From Pantoea sp. 18069 (GTDB taxonomy: Bacteria; Pseudomonadota; Gammaproteobacteria; Burkholderiales; Burkholderiaceae_C), in the NCBI RefSeq assembly GCF_902706035.1, contig NZ_CACSJA010000016.1, positions 61,419 to 125,418 of the forward strand: 64,000 bases of DNA. Direction: 5' to 3'. The position numbers and the translations under genes were made by a program. This document shows, piece after piece, positions 1 to 8,447 of this stretch. Position 1 is the first letter of the stretch, and each line of letters starts with the position of its first letter. The notes beneath the pieces were generated by a model. It ran no database searches. It saw only the letters and a program-made list of their open reading frames with translations, and was not told the origin of the DNA.

Positions 1-378
1 CCCGCCGCGCGCGAGTTGCTTGCCTTGCCGGCACGCGCTGCGGACCCGCTGCTGTCGCTGGATCTCAAGGCCGCGGGCATCACGGCCATCGTCTGGGCCA
101 CGGGTTATGCCGCCGACTACCGCTGGCTGCCCAGCGGTGCCGTCGACGACAACGGCAAACCGCGCCATCAACGCGGCATCTCTACGGAGCCCGGCGTCTA
201 TTTCCTGGGTCTTCCCTGGCAGACGCGGCGCGGGTCGTCCTTCATATGGGGCGTCTGGTACGACGCAAAGTACATAGCGGACCACATCGCCAAGCAACAG
301 ACCTATCTCAACTACGTGCCCGCCCAGCAAGCTTGCCCGAGCACGCCGGACACACTGCAGCCATTGGAAAAAGCATGA
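1..378 (+). CDS. Flavin-containing monooxygenase-like FAD oxidoreductase, C-terminal part
   Basis: Only the last 125 codons are present; the gene enters from upstream of the window in frame 1. The visible part carries the ATGY segment typical of the second NAD(P)/FAD-binding region of group B flavin monooxygenases, then the conserved C-terminal motif PGVYFLGLPW and RGSSFIWGVWYDAKYIADH. From family knowledge these resemble the CzcO/MSMEG_0569-type oxidoreductases that oxygenate or oxidise small organic substrates with NAD(P)H. The stop codon overlaps the RidA start as ATGA, so the four genes at 375-2244 belong to the same operon. The substrate cannot be read from this fragment. Confidence 0.75.
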   Translation, partial: PAARELLALPARAADPLLSLDLKAAGITAIVWATGYAADYRWLPSGAVDDNGKPRHQRGISTEPGVYFLGLPWQTRRGSSFIWGVWYDAKYIADHIAKQQTYLNYVPAQQACPSTPDTLQPLEKA

Positions 379-806
379 CCCCCCATACCCGCATCCGGCC
401 CTTCAACACCCAGCTAACCTACCCCGAGCAGAAGCTCGACAACGACCTGTGCCAGGCCGTGGTCGCCAACAACATCGTGTTCCTGCGCGGCCAGATTGGC
501 CAGGATCTGGACACCCGCGAATCCGTGGGCGTTGGCGATGTCGCGGCGCAGACCGAAAAGGCCATGGCCAACATCAAGATGCTGCTGGATGAAGCCGGCA
601 GCGAGCTCAGCCATATCTGCAAGATCACGATTTACCTGGTGGATGTCCGCTACCGCGAAGAGGTCTACAACGTGGTGGGCAAATGGCTCAAAGGCGTGTT
701 TCCCGTCTCCACCGGCATTGTCGTGTCGGCGCTCGCACGGCCGGAATGGCTGGTCGAGATCGATGCCACCGCAGTCATCCCCGATGCACCAAAGGCAATG
801 CCATGA
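375..806 (+). CDS. RidA/YjgF-family enamine/imine deaminase-like protein
   Basis: A 143-residue cytosolic protein of the trimeric RidA (YjgF/YER057c/UK114) superfamily. The sequence shows the family layout: FLRGQIGQDLD near the first strand, AQTEKAMANIKMLLDEAGS in the helix, and the C-terminal RPEWLVEIDATAVIP in place of the usual P..LVEI.A.A. Canonical RidA hydrolyses reactive enamines or imines; this copy has VSALARPEWLVEIDA, so the arginine that binds the substrate carboxylate is plausibly present. The start ATG at 375 overlaps the preceding stop. Its place after a flavin oxidoreductase suggests that it handles an imine made by that enzyme, which is inference. Confidence 0.85.
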   Translation: MTPHTRIRPFNTQLTYPEQKLDNDLCQAVVANNIVFLRGQIGQDLDTRESVGVGDVAAQTEKAMANIKMLLDEAGSELSHICKITIYLVDVRYREEVYNVVGKWLKGVFPVSTGIVVSALARPEWLVEIDATAVIPDAPKAMP

Positions 807-1474
807 CTTTTTCACTTGCCGGACGTTGCGCACGCACGGGCGCGCTGGGCGCGGTCATCAGCAGCTCGAGCCCGGCGGTCGCCAGCCGCTGCCTGTGGGC
901 CGGGCCGCGCGGCGTGACGCTTTCGCAGAATGTGACCGATCCGCGCCTGGGCATTCTGGGCCTGCAGTTGCTGAACCAGGGCTATGGCGCCCCGGGCGTG
1001 CTGGACCAGTTGGTCGGCGCGCGCGCCCATGCGCAATGGCGGCAGATCGCCGTCCTGGATGCCGACGGCTGCAGTGCCGTTTTCACCGGCGCCAAGGGGC
1101 TGGGCGAAACCGCCACGCTGCAAGGCGAGCAGAGTGTGGCGGTCGGCAATCTGCTGGCCCATGCCGGCGTGGTGACCGCCATGGTCCAGGCCTTCGAAGC
1201 CCGGCCCGGGGATCTGCTGGCCGAGCGGCTGCTGGCAGCGCTGGAAGCCGGCGCGGCAGCGGGGGGAGAAGCCGGGCCCGTGCATTCCGCCGGCATCTGC
1301 GTCTATGAGCACGAGGATTGGCCGCATGTGGACCTGCGCGTCGACTGGTCGGACACGCCCATTGCCGCGCTGTCCCAGCTCTGGCGCCAGTACGCACCAC
1401 AGATGCGCGACTACATCACGCGTGCGCGCTGCCCCGACGCCGCACCGTCTTATGGCGTGCCCGGCAATGAGTGA
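803..1474 (+). CDS. DUF1028 family protein (putative Ntn-hydrolase-like)
   Basis: A 223-residue protein with the DUF1028 pattern: a Thr/Ser-rich N-terminal strand, AVISSSSPAVASRC, GVTLSQNVTDPRLG, a QLLNQGYGA helix, FTGAKGL, and QGEQSVAVGNLLA. The family is predicted to adopt an N-terminal-nucleophile hydrolase fold, but its reaction is not established. ATG at 803 overlaps the RidA stop (ATGA), so translation is coupled. DUF1028 genes are often found beside RidA and amidohydrolase genes, which agrees with a role in breaking down a nitrogen-containing metabolite; that is contextual inference. Confidence 0.8.
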   Translation: MTFSLAGRCARTGALGAVISSSSPAVASRCLWAGPRGVTLSQNVTDPRLGILGLQLLNQGYGAPGVLDQLVGARAHAQWRQIAVLDADGCSAVFTGAKGLGETATLQGEQSVAVGNLLAHAGVVTAMVQAFEARPGDLLAERLLAALEAGAAAGGEAGPVHSAGICVYEHEDWPHVDLRVDWSDTPIAALSQLWRQYAPQMRDYITRARCPDAAPSYGVPGNE

Positions 1475-1509
1475 CACGCCGGCACCCAACTCCCAGACAG
1501 AGGTTCGCC

Positions 1510-2244
1510 ATGACGAATGACCATGAACAACAGCGCCGCATCGACCTGGCCGCAGCGTTTCGCATATTCGCGCGCCTGGGAATGCACGAGGCCGTGGCCA
1601 ACCATCTGAGTGCCGCGGTCAGCCCCGACGGAAAGCGATTCCTGATCAATCCGAAATGGAAGCATTTCGCGACGATTCGCGCCAGCGATCTGCTGCTGCT
1701 GGATGCCGACGCAGAACCCTCCTGCATCGACAGCAACCAGGTGGACATCACCGCCTGGGCCATCCATGGACAACTGCACAAAAGACTGCCGTCGGTCAGG
1801 GTCGCCATGCACCTTCACCCCATCTACACCACGGCCATCTCCTGCCTGGAGAATGCCGCCATTCTTCCGATCGACCAGAACACTGCCCGCTATTTCAACA
1901 GGGTCGCGGTCGACGTCTGCTACGGCGGCATGGCGGACACCACGGCCGAAGGAAATCGGTTGGTCGACTGCCTGGCCAGCAAATCCCGGCTCCTGATGGG
2001 CAATCACGGCGTGCTGATCACCGCCGAAACGGTGGGTGAAGCATTCGATGACATGTACACCATAGAGCGCGCCTGCCAGCTTCTGGCCACCGCCTATGCC
2101 ACCGGGCAGCCGCTGCGGGTCCTGCCCGACGACATCGCGGAAAGAACCGCCCGGGACTGGGAAGGAATCAGGAATTTCTCCATCGCCCATTTCGAGGAAA
2201 TGAAGCGCCTGCTGGACCGTGAAGACCCTTCCTACGCCCACTGA
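1510..2244 (+). CDS. Class II aldolase/adducin domain protein
   Basis: A 244-residue cytosolic protein. It has the N-terminal LAAAFRIFARLGMHEAVANHLS segment and the metal-binding histidines expected of the fold: VAMHLHPIYTTA and LMGNHGVLI. Family members are Zn-dependent aldolases (fuculose-phosphate type) or decarboxylases. An in-frame GTG at 1471 would add 13 residues, but ATG 1510 has an AGAGG ribosome-binding site about seven bases upstream and the family N-terminus begins right after it. It is the last gene of the operon that starts upstream of the window. The actual carbonyl substrate is unknown. Confidence 0.85.
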   Translation: MTNDHEQQRRIDLAAAFRIFARLGMHEAVANHLSAAVSPDGKRFLINPKWKHFATIRASDLLLLDADAEPSCIDSNQVDITAWAIHGQLHKRLPSVRVAMHLHPIYTTAISCLENAAILPIDQNTARYFNRVAVDVCYGGMADTTAEGNRLVDCLASKSRLLMGNHGVLITAETVGEAFDDMYTIERACQLLATAYATGQPLRVLPDDIAERTARDWEGIRNFSIAHFEEMKRLLDREDPSYAH

Positions 2245-2403
2245 GCAAGGTCGGCGTAGCGGGTCTCGAGGCCTGACGGGGCCGGCCAGGCAGGCGCTCA
2301 AGAAATCGCTCTTTTTGTCAAATAAATCAATGGCTTATAAAGCACTCAATTTGAGAAAACAGCGGCGATGAGTGGCCGGCGCTCAAAATACCGACGCTTC
2401 GAT

Positions 2404-2474
2404 CCTTCGACGGGCTCAGGACCCAGGGCGAGCGGGGAAAACCGTTCGTGGTGCGCCCCGCTCAGGACAAACGG
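2404..2474 (+). repeat. REP-like dispersed palindromic element
   Basis: Two half-sites are visible: CCTTCGACGGGCTCAGG at 2404-2420 and CCGTTCGTGG further right, ending in ACAAACGG at 2474. The core TTCGACGGGCTCAG is repeated at 16667-16680. Such elements are common between genes of Comamonadaceae and relatives. It sits between the convergent aldolase and Bug genes and may act as a bidirectional transcript end. Confidence 0.6.
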
Positions 2475-2475
2475 A

Positions 2476-3441
2476 TCAATTGATATCTATCTTCGCCCCC
2501 TGCCGTATCAAATTGCGCAACTTCTCCGTCTCCTGCGCGAGAAACTTGCCAAAGGCTTCGGGGGTGGAGGTCGAAACCTGCAGCCCGGTCTTGGCGATCT
2601 GCGCCTTGAGTTCGGGGTCCTTGAGCGCTTCGCGCATGTCGGCGTTGATCCTGGCGACGACCTCATCGGGCACGCCCGCGGGCGCGAGCAGGCCGAACCA
2701 GCTGCCGGCGACGAAGTCCATGCCCAGTTCCTTGAACGTCGGCAGTTCCGGCGCGTCGGGGTGGCGCCGTGGCGCGGCAATTGCCACTGCGCTCACCGCG
2801 CCGCGCTGCACCTGTGGATACGACGACATGCCGTCAAACATGCCGTCGAAGACACCCGAAGTCAGGTCTATCATCGCCGGCCCCTGGCCCTTGTAGGGCA
2901 CATGGGTGAACGGAATGCCGGCCTGCTGCGCGAACAGCTCGGCACCTATATGCGGGCTGGAGCCCGGCCCCGACGAGCCCAGCGTCAGCCCGCCCTTGGG
3001 CGCCTGGGCCTTGGCCTGCGCGATCAGTTCACCCAGCGACTTGCCCTTGAGCCGGTTGTTGACCAGCAGGATGTTGTGCGTCGAACCCAGCAGCGCGACC
3101 GGGCGGAACGCCGACGCTGCATACGGCAGGTTCTTGCGCAGCTCGGGGTTGGACGTGAACGCGTAGCTGGTGAACAGCAGCGTATAGCCGTCGGCCGGCG
3201 CGCGGCTCACATGCTGGGTGCCGATGATGGTGCCCGCGCCGACGCGGTTTTCCACGATCACGGGCTGGCCCCAGAGCGCGCCGAGCTTGAGCCCGGTGAC
3301 GCGCGCGAAGTGGTCGGTCACGCCGCCGGCCGAGAACGGCACGACGATGGTCACGGGCCGCCTGGGGAAAGCCTCCTGGGCCTGCAGCGGTGCAGCGGCG
3401 GCCAGCGCGGTCGCGACTGCCAGAACGTTGAGAAGGTGCAT
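2476..3441 (-). CDS. Bug-family (TctC-type) periplasmic solute receptor
   Basis: A 321-residue exported protein. The N-terminus MHLLNVLAVATALAAAAPLQAQ is a clear Sec signal peptide, followed by FPRRPVTIVVPFSAGG, the hallmark of Bordetella uptake gene receptors, then GQPVIVENRVGAGTIIG and APADGYTLLF. Bug proteins bind carboxylated or small polar ligands in the periplasm. I chose ATG 3441 over ATG 3453 because GGAGACAAGA precedes it at normal spacing. No TctA/TctB membrane genes are nearby, as is usual for orphan Bug receptors. It lies at the distal end of the SDR-reductase-monooxygenase cluster and may bind that pathway's substrate. Confidence 0.9.
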   Translation of the reverse strand: MHLLNVLAVATALAAAAPLQAQEAFPRRPVTIVVPFSAGGVTDHFARVTGLKLGALWGQPVIVENRVGAGTIIGTQHVSRAPADGYTLLFTSYAFTSNPELRKNLPYAASAFRPVALLGSTHNILLVNNRLKGKSLGELIAQAKAQAPKGGLTLGSSGPGSSPHIGAELFAQQAGIPFTHVPYKGQGPAMIDLTSGVFDGMFDGMSSYPQVQRGAVSAVAIAAPRRHPDAPELPTFKELGMDFVAGSWFGLLAPAGVPDEVVARINADMREALKDPELKAQIAKTGLQVSTSTPEAFGKFLAQETEKLRNLIRQGAKIDIN

Positions 3442-3500
3442 TCTTGTCTCCATTGATTATTTTTTGACCGGTATGCCGCACGCTTCACGGGGAATGCGCG

Positions 3501-4256
3501 CTACATGACTTCCCCGCCGTTGGGGCCGAGAATCTGGCCGGTCATGTAGTCGGCGTCCGCGGACGCGAGAAACGCGACCACGCAGGCAATCTCCTGCGGC
3601 TGCGCGCGCCGGCCCAGCGGCACGCGCAGTTGCACTTCGCGGGCGTATTCGGGGTTGGCGCTCAGGCCGGCGCTCATCGGCGTCTGCACCCGGCCGGGAG
3701 CCACCGCGTTGACATGGATATTCCACTCGGCGAATTCGCGCGCCCAGGCCCGCGTGAGGCTGATGATCGCCCCCTTGGACGCCGCATAGGCGCTCACATT
3801 GCGGTGCGTGCCATAGGCCGTGATCGACGCGGTGTTGATGATCTTGCCGCTGCGCCGCTGCTTCATCGCGGGCAGCACGGCCTGGGTGCAGAGCATCGCG
3901 CCCTTGACGGTCACGGCGAACATCGCGTCGATCGCGGCTTCGTCTATATCCTCGAGCGGGCGCATGCCACCCGGAATGCCGGCGTTGTTGACCAGGATGT
4001 CCACGGCGCCCAGCTGCCGCTGCGCGGCCGCGAACGCCTGCGCGACGCTGGCCCCTTGAGAGACATCGGCAACGCAGGCCAGGGCCTGGCCGCCGGCCGC
4101 GCGCACCAGCGCCACGGTCTCGTGCGCCGCGTCGGCGTGCAGGTCATTGACGATGACGGCCGCGCCGCGTGCGGCCAGCAGTTCGCAGTGGGCCCGGCCT
4201 ATGCCCGAGCCCGCGCCGGTGACCAGGGCGATCTTTCCCTTCAACGGTGTGTACAT
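3501..4256 (-). CDS. SDR-family NAD(P)-dependent oxidoreductase
   Basis: A 251-residue classical short-chain dehydrogenase. It shows TGAGSGIG (residues 13-20) for cofactor binding, an aspartate at the end of strand 2 (VNDLH) favouring NAD, NNAGIPGG, the catalytic Ser in NTASIT, YAASKG for Tyr/Lys, and C-terminal MTGQILGPNGGEVM. It probably oxidises a hydroxyl or reduces a ketone in the pathway of the neighbouring flavin monooxygenase. The start at 4256 begins right before the first beta strand. It follows the flavin reductase gene by only ten bases, so it is in the same operon. Confidence 0.9.
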   Translation of the reverse strand: MYTPLKGKIALVTGAGSGIGRAHCELLAARGAAVIVNDLHADAAHETVALVRAAGGQALACVADVSQGASVAQAFAAAQRQLGAVDILVNNAGIPGGMRPLEDIDEAAIDAMFAVTVKGAMLCTQAVLPAMKQRRSGKIINTASITAYGTHRNVSAYAASKGAIISLTRAWAREFAEWNIHVNAVAPGRVQTPMSAGLSANPEYAREVQLRVPLGRRAQPQEIACVVAFLASADADYMTGQILGPNGGEVM

Positions 4257-4266
4257 GGCTGCGCCC

Positions 4267-5052
4267 CTATGCCGCAATGCGGTGCGTGGCGGCATTGAAA
4301 TGCACGACCGGGCTCGAGGGACTGTGGTGCGAGCGCCGCACCTTGCCGACCACCAGATGGTGGGTGCCCAGCGCCTGGGTCCAGACCACGTCGCATTCCA
4401 TGCTGGCCAGCGCATCGGACAGCACCGGCGCCTGGTCGCCTTCGCTGTGCCAGCGTTCGTCCGAGAAGCGCGCGATGCCCTGGGGTGCCTGCAGGAACTG
4501 CGCCATCACGCCGTCATGCCCTTCGCCCAGCACGTTGGCGACAAAGCGCCCGCTTTCGAGCAGCGGCGCGGTGAACGACGACTGCCGGTGGGCAAAGAAA
4601 CCTATCATCGGCGGCTCGGCGCAGACCGCCGTGAGGCTGGAGACGATCATTCCCGCGACCTCATCGCCCTGGCCCGTGCTCACCGCGCAGATGCCCGCGG
4701 GCAGCGCGCGCAGCGCGGTCTTGAATTCGGCGATCGACACCACTTCTTCCTGGTCGCCATGGCTGATGTGGGCGCGCACCTGGCCCTGCTCGTCGACCCA
4801 GCCATTGCGCTGCGCATAGTCGAGCATGCGCGCAAAGCCCTCTTCCCACTCGGGCTCGCCCGCATGGCCGCTGACAAAGCGCAGCACCGAAGGCGCGAGC
4901 CGTACATGGGTGTCGCTCTCACGCCGCCCGATGCGGCGTATCGCCCGCTCCACCGCTTCGGGCGGCTGGGGATCGATCAGCACATCGAGCCGCTTGAAAT
5001 CCATGGGCTCGCGCAGGGACAGGGTCCCGGAATCGGACAGATGAAAGCGCAT
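4267..5052 (-). CDS. Flavin reductase with N-terminal extension (two-component monooxygenase partner)
   Basis: 261 residues. The C-terminal two thirds (from FKTALRALPAGICAVSTG) is a flavin-reductase-like FMN-binding split barrel: AGMIVSSLTAVCAEPPMIGFF, then RFVANVLGEG, then HHLVVGKVRRSHH. Such proteins supply reduced FMN or FAD to a partner monooxygenase, here presumably the luciferase-like protein encoded ten bases upstream. The first roughly 105 residues (IDPQPPEAVERAIRRIG, then FARMLDYAQRNGWVDEQG) are not part of that domain; they look helical and their role is unknown. Cytosolic; same operon as 3501-6130. Confidence 0.85.
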   Translation of the reverse strand: MRFHLSDSGTLSLREPMDFKRLDVLIDPQPPEAVERAIRRIGRRESDTHVRLAPSVLRFVSGHAGEPEWEEGFARMLDYAQRNGWVDEQGQVRAHISHGDQEEVVSIAEFKTALRALPAGICAVSTGQGDEVAGMIVSSLTAVCAEPPMIGFFAHRQSSFTAPLLESGRFVANVLGEGHDGVMAQFLQAPQGIARFSDERWHSEGDQAPVLSDALASMECDVVWTQALGTHHLVVGKVRRSHHSPSSPVVHFNAATHRIAA

Positions 5053-5062
5053 GTTGGTCTCC

Positions 5063-6130
5063 TTAGGCCGTGGCCACGCTGAGCTCGCCGACCTCTTTGC
5101 GGATCGCGGGAATGATGCGTTCGCCCCAGAGTTCGATCTGGCGCAGCATGGTCTTCTGGTCGAAGTCGCCGAGCTGGGTCTGCAGCGCGATGTGCTTGGG
5201 GCGCAGGATGCTGATTTCCTCGAGCATCTTGTCTATCACCTGGTTGACCGAGCCCACGGGCAGGTTGGCGCGCATCTGGTCGAAGCTGATGTCGGTGGGC
5301 GACGGCTCCTCGTGCACCATGTAGCCGTCGTCGCTGTGCGCGCGGCGGAACTTGAGGCTTTCGGAAATGCGGCGCTGGAAGCGCGCGTTGTCCAGATACG
5401 CGTCGACTTCGGCACGGTTGTCCGACGCATAGGCGCAGCGCAGGAAGCCGAACTTCACATCGCGGTCCAGGTCCTTGCCGTTGTCCTCGGCGACCTTGTC
5501 CAGGCGCGCGCGCAGGCTGGTGATGGCGTCGTTGCCGTTGAGCAGCGCCGTGACGAACAGGTTGTGGTTCTCGCGCACGCCGCGTCCCAGCACCGTGGGG
5601 TTGCCGGACGTGACCCACAGCGGGGGCATGGGGTCCTGCACGCAGCGCACGGCGATGGAGCTGGGCGGCACATCGAAGTGCTTGCCGTGGTATTCGAAGA
5701 TGCGCTCGCCCAGGCCCTTGGGAATGATGTCGAGGAATTCATTGAAGATCTCGCCCGACTCGGCGATCTTGACGCCGAAGCGCTCGAACTCGAACTCCTG
5801 GTAGCCCGAGCCCACGCCCAGGTCCAGCCGGCCGTTGGAGACCGTGTCGACGAAGCCGACTTCGGCCAGGAAGCGCGCGGGATGGTACAGCGGCAGGATG
5901 CAGACCGCCGTGCCCAGGCGGATGCGGCTGGTCTTGGCGGCCACATGGGCGACCATCATCAAGGGCGAGGGCGACAGCGAGTAGTTGTTGAAATGGTGCT
6001 CGGCATACCAGGCGGAGTGGAAACCGGCCTGTTCCGCGACCACGGTCTGCTCGATGGAGTTCTGGATGACCTGCTGCGAACTCTGGTGATAACCACGTTG
6101 CTGCGCGAGAATGAATACGCCGAATTCCAT
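5063..6130 (-). CDS. LLM class flavin-dependent monooxygenase
   Basis: A 355-residue bacterial luciferase-like TIM-barrel protein. Typical stretches are SAWYAEHHFNNYSLSPSPL, RIRLGTAVCILPLYHP, VDTVSNGRLDLGVGSGYQ and the C-terminal PVGSVNQVIDKMLEE. These enzymes use FMNH2 from a separate reductase to oxygenate a substrate (Baeyer-Villiger, desulfonation or hydroxylation). Start ATG 6130 begins with MEFGVF, the normal family N-terminus. It is the first gene of the minus-strand operon and is divergent from a LysR gene, which probably controls it. The substrate is not determinable. Confidence 0.88.
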   Translation of the reverse strand: MEFGVFILAQQRGYHQSSQQVIQNSIEQTVVAEQAGFHSAWYAEHHFNNYSLSPSPLMMVAHVAAKTSRIRLGTAVCILPLYHPARFLAEVGFVDTVSNGRLDLGVGSGYQEFEFERFGVKIAESGEIFNEFLDIIPKGLGERIFEYHGKHFDVPPSSIAVRCVQDPMPPLWVTSGNPTVLGRGVRENHNLFVTALLNGNDAITSLRARLDKVAEDNGKDLDRDVKFGFLRCAYASDNRAEVDAYLDNARFQRRISESLKFRRAHSDDGYMVHEEPSPTDISFDQMRANLPVGSVNQVIDKMLEEISILRPKHIALQTQLGDFDQKTMLRQIELWGERIIPAIRKEVGELSVATA

Positions 6131-6243
6131 GGTGTGCTTCCTTGTCTTGATACGCGTGAATCTGATAAATGATTCTAGGAAGCCCCGGCGCTGGCTGGAA
6201 TGCATGAAAATCGAGGATCTGTCCTGCGGATATTGGAGAAGTC
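6131..6243. promoter_or_regulatory. Divergent monooxygenase/LysR intergenic region with dyad
   Basis: The 113-base gap holds an inverted repeat GAATC-N8-GATTC at 6158-6175, 28 bases before the monooxygenase start. This is the size and position expected of a LysR-type regulator binding site between a divergent regulator and target. The assignment is by position and symmetry only. Confidence 0.45.
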
Positions 6244-7233
6244 ATGGATCGGCTGCGTGCTATGGAGTTTTTTCTTTCGGTCTCGAAAACCAAGAACTTT
6301 TCAACGACGGCGCGCACCTTCGGGGTTTCGGCGACGGCGGTTTCGCGGCTGATCACCGATTTCGAGGAATCGCTGGGTGTCAAGCTGCTGCTGCGCTCCA
6401 CGCGCCAGATCATGCTCACCGAATCGGGCGAGGAATATGCGCGCCAGCTCGAAGGCATTCTCTGGAACATCAACGAAGCGCACACCAGCATCACCGCGAT
6501 CCGCGAAGCGCCCAGGGGCCACCTGCGCGTGCACTCGCGCATGATGTTCGGGCTGGGCGTGCTGCCGCCGCTGGTCGCGCGCTTTCGGCGCCTGTACCGC
6601 GACATCCACATCGAGCTGATCCTGTCGGAAACGCCGGCCGACCTGCGGCGCGACCAGATCGACATCGACTTCCGCATCTCGCCACCGGTCGAAGCCGGCG
6701 TCAAGCGGCGCATCCTGTTTCGCAGCGCGCGCTACCTCGTGGCCTCGCCCGGCTATCTTGCGGGGCGCACGCTGCCGCAAAAGCCCGCCGATCTCGCCGA
6801 GCACGACTGCCTGAACTACCTGCGCCCCGGCGGCGAGAGCGTCTGGCATTTCAGCCAGGAGGGGCAGATCGAGGACCTGGCCTTCCAGCCGCGCCATGCG
6901 AGCAACAACGGCATGGCGCTGCTCGAGATGGCGCGCCTGGGCGAAGGCATTGCGCTGCTGGACGACTACACGGTGCACGCCGACCTCGAGCGCGGCAGCC
7001 TGGTGCGGCTGCTGGCCGACTACCAGGTGACCAACACCACCTATGAGGAAGGCATGTACGCCACGATTCTCGACACGCCCATGGTGCCGACCAAGCTGCG
7101 GCTGTTCCTCGACTTCGTCGTCGAGCATGTGTCGGGCGAGAGCAACCGCTTTATCGCGCTGCGCGATGAGCCGGCCCCGGCCGCCACAGCACCGGCTGCC
7201 GCAGCACCGGCTGCCGATCAGCTTGGCGGCTGA
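6244..7233 (+). CDS. LysR-family transcriptional regulator
   Basis: 329 residues. The N-terminal winged helix-turn-helix reads AMEFFLSVSKTKNFSTTART then FGVSATAVSRLITDFEESLG; the rest is the two-lobed inducer-binding domain (RGHLRVHSRMMFGLGVLPPL, then VASPGYLAGR). It resembles the DNA-binding region of the CrgA/AaeR-like branch that begins MDRLRAMEFF. Position, 113 bases from a divergent operon, suggests that it regulates the monooxygenase cluster. The last 25 residues are an Ala/Pro-rich low-complexity tail containing a short tandem repeat, and its final 16 bases overlap the convergent SMP-30 gene. Confidence 0.92.
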   Translation: MDRLRAMEFFLSVSKTKNFSTTARTFGVSATAVSRLITDFEESLGVKLLLRSTRQIMLTESGEEYARQLEGILWNINEAHTSITAIREAPRGHLRVHSRMMFGLGVLPPLVARFRRLYRDIHIELILSETPADLRRDQIDIDFRISPPVEAGVKRRILFRSARYLVASPGYLAGRTLPQKPADLAEHDCLNYLRPGGESVWHFSQEGQIEDLAFQPRHASNNGMALLEMARLGEGIALLDDYTVHADLERGSLVRLLADYQVTNTTYEEGMYATILDTPMVPTKLRLFLDFVVEHVSGESNRFIALRDEPAPAATAPAAAAPAADQLGG

Positions 7234-8123
7234 ATGTTGCAGGCCGGGCGCGGCGCGCCGCGCCGGCCCAGGCCGCGCACGCGCAGCACGCGGCCGTCTA
7301 GCGGGCCGCTGGCGCTGAGCCGGCCGCTGTCGGAAATCGAGGTCACGTAAAGCTCGTCGAGCGCCGGGCCGCCAAAGCTCAGGGAACTCGGGTGCGCCAG
7401 CGGCAGGCGCAGGCGCTGGCCCGGCTGGCCCCGGGCATCGAAGCGCACGATCTCCCCGGTGTGCACCAGCGCGCTCCACAGCCCGCCTTCGTCGTCGAAG
7501 CAGCAGCCATCGGGCGCCGAGCCCAGGCGCTGGGTGTCGGCAAACAGGGTCCGCAGCCAGGGCCCGTCGCCCGGCGGCGGGTAGACATGGATGCGCCGCG
7601 CCGCGCTGTCGCAGACGAACACCCGGCCATCGACCGGATGCTGTACCGGGCCATTGACCACGCCATAGCCCTGGTCCACGCGCAGCATCTGGCCTGCGGG
7701 ATCTATGCGGTACAGCCCGCCCAGCGGCGCTTCGTGCGCTTCGCGAAAGGTGTGCATGGTGCCCACGCAAAAGCTCCCATCGGCCAGGGCCGCGCCGTCG
7801 TTGAGGCGCAAATTGGGGTGCTGTTCTTCCAGCCGGCCCAGCGTCTGCAGGCGCCCGCTCGCCGGGTCGAGCAACACCACGCTTTCGCGCAGCGCGACCA
7901 CCAGTCGCCCGTCGCTGTTGAGCGCGAACGACCCCAGCGGCGCGGGCAGCTCGAAGCGCTGGCGCTCGTCGCCCTGCGCATCGAGCGCGAGCAGCAGGCC
8001 GTCGCGGCTGTCGATCAGCCACAGCAGTTGCTGGCGCGCATCCCAGACCGGGCATTCGCCCAGGCGGGTGCGCAGCGTGCCAAACACCTGGATCTCGGGA
8101 TGGGAAGCGGGGGAGGCGGGCAT
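7218..8123 (-). CDS. SMP-30/gluconolactonase/LRE family protein
   Basis: A 301-residue six-bladed beta-propeller. Metal-site segments are visible: LGECPVWDARQQLLWLID (first Glu), NLRLNDGAALADGSFCVGTM, VVNGPVQHPVDGRVFVCDS and GSAPDGCCFDDEGGLWSAL. Family enzymes are metal-dependent sugar or organic lactonases in the cytosol. ATG 8123 is preferred over an upstream in-frame start at 8195 because the propeller's first blade begins within 15 residues of it. It ends inside the LysR gene on the other strand. It could open a lactone made by a Baeyer-Villiger-type monooxygenase such as the one at 5063-6130, which is inference. Confidence 0.88.
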   Translation of the reverse strand: MPASPASHPEIQVFGTLRTRLGECPVWDARQQLLWLIDSRDGLLLALDAQGDERQRFELPAPLGSFALNSDGRLVVALRESVVLLDPASGRLQTLGRLEEQHPNLRLNDGAALADGSFCVGTMHTFREAHEAPLGGLYRIDPAGQMLRVDQGYGVVNGPVQHPVDGRVFVCDSAARRIHVYPPPGDGPWLRTLFADTQRLGSAPDGCCFDDEGGLWSALVHTGEIVRFDARGQPGQRLRLPLAHPSSLSFGGPALDELYVTSISDSGRLSASGPLDGRVLRVRGLGRRGAPRPACNIQPPS

Positions 8124-8447
8124 GGCGGTGAACGTGGAGTGAAAGAAAGGCAGCCGTGCCCAGCCAGAGGGCGTGCAGGCAGGCCTGCGAGGCAAACGAT
8201 TGCCTTCATCTTACGAGGGGATGGCCGCGCGACTCCGTACGTTTTCGCAGAACACATCCAACGATTTATCCGGAGTATTTCGCGCGGTTCGTCCCTAGAA
8301 TTTCCCTGCGCCCCCCGTGTAGAGGGCTAGGGTTTTAGCCCGAAAACCAGGAGACAAATTTGATCGCCACCGATTTTCCGCGCCATGCCGCGGATATTTT
8401 CCCTTTCTGCCCGGCAAATGCCATTTCGAATCTGGTGGGGGTGACCC
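8124..8447. promoter_or_regulatory. Divergent intergenic region upstream of acyl-CoA operon
   Basis: 324 bases between divergent genes. A TAGAAT hexamer at 8296-8301 could be a -10 box for the plus-strand operon, but no convincing -35 is seen. A strong AGGAG at 8349-8353 lies 95 bases before the hydratase start and serves the small reading frame at 8360. No repeat or RNA gene was recognised. Confidence 0.35.
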
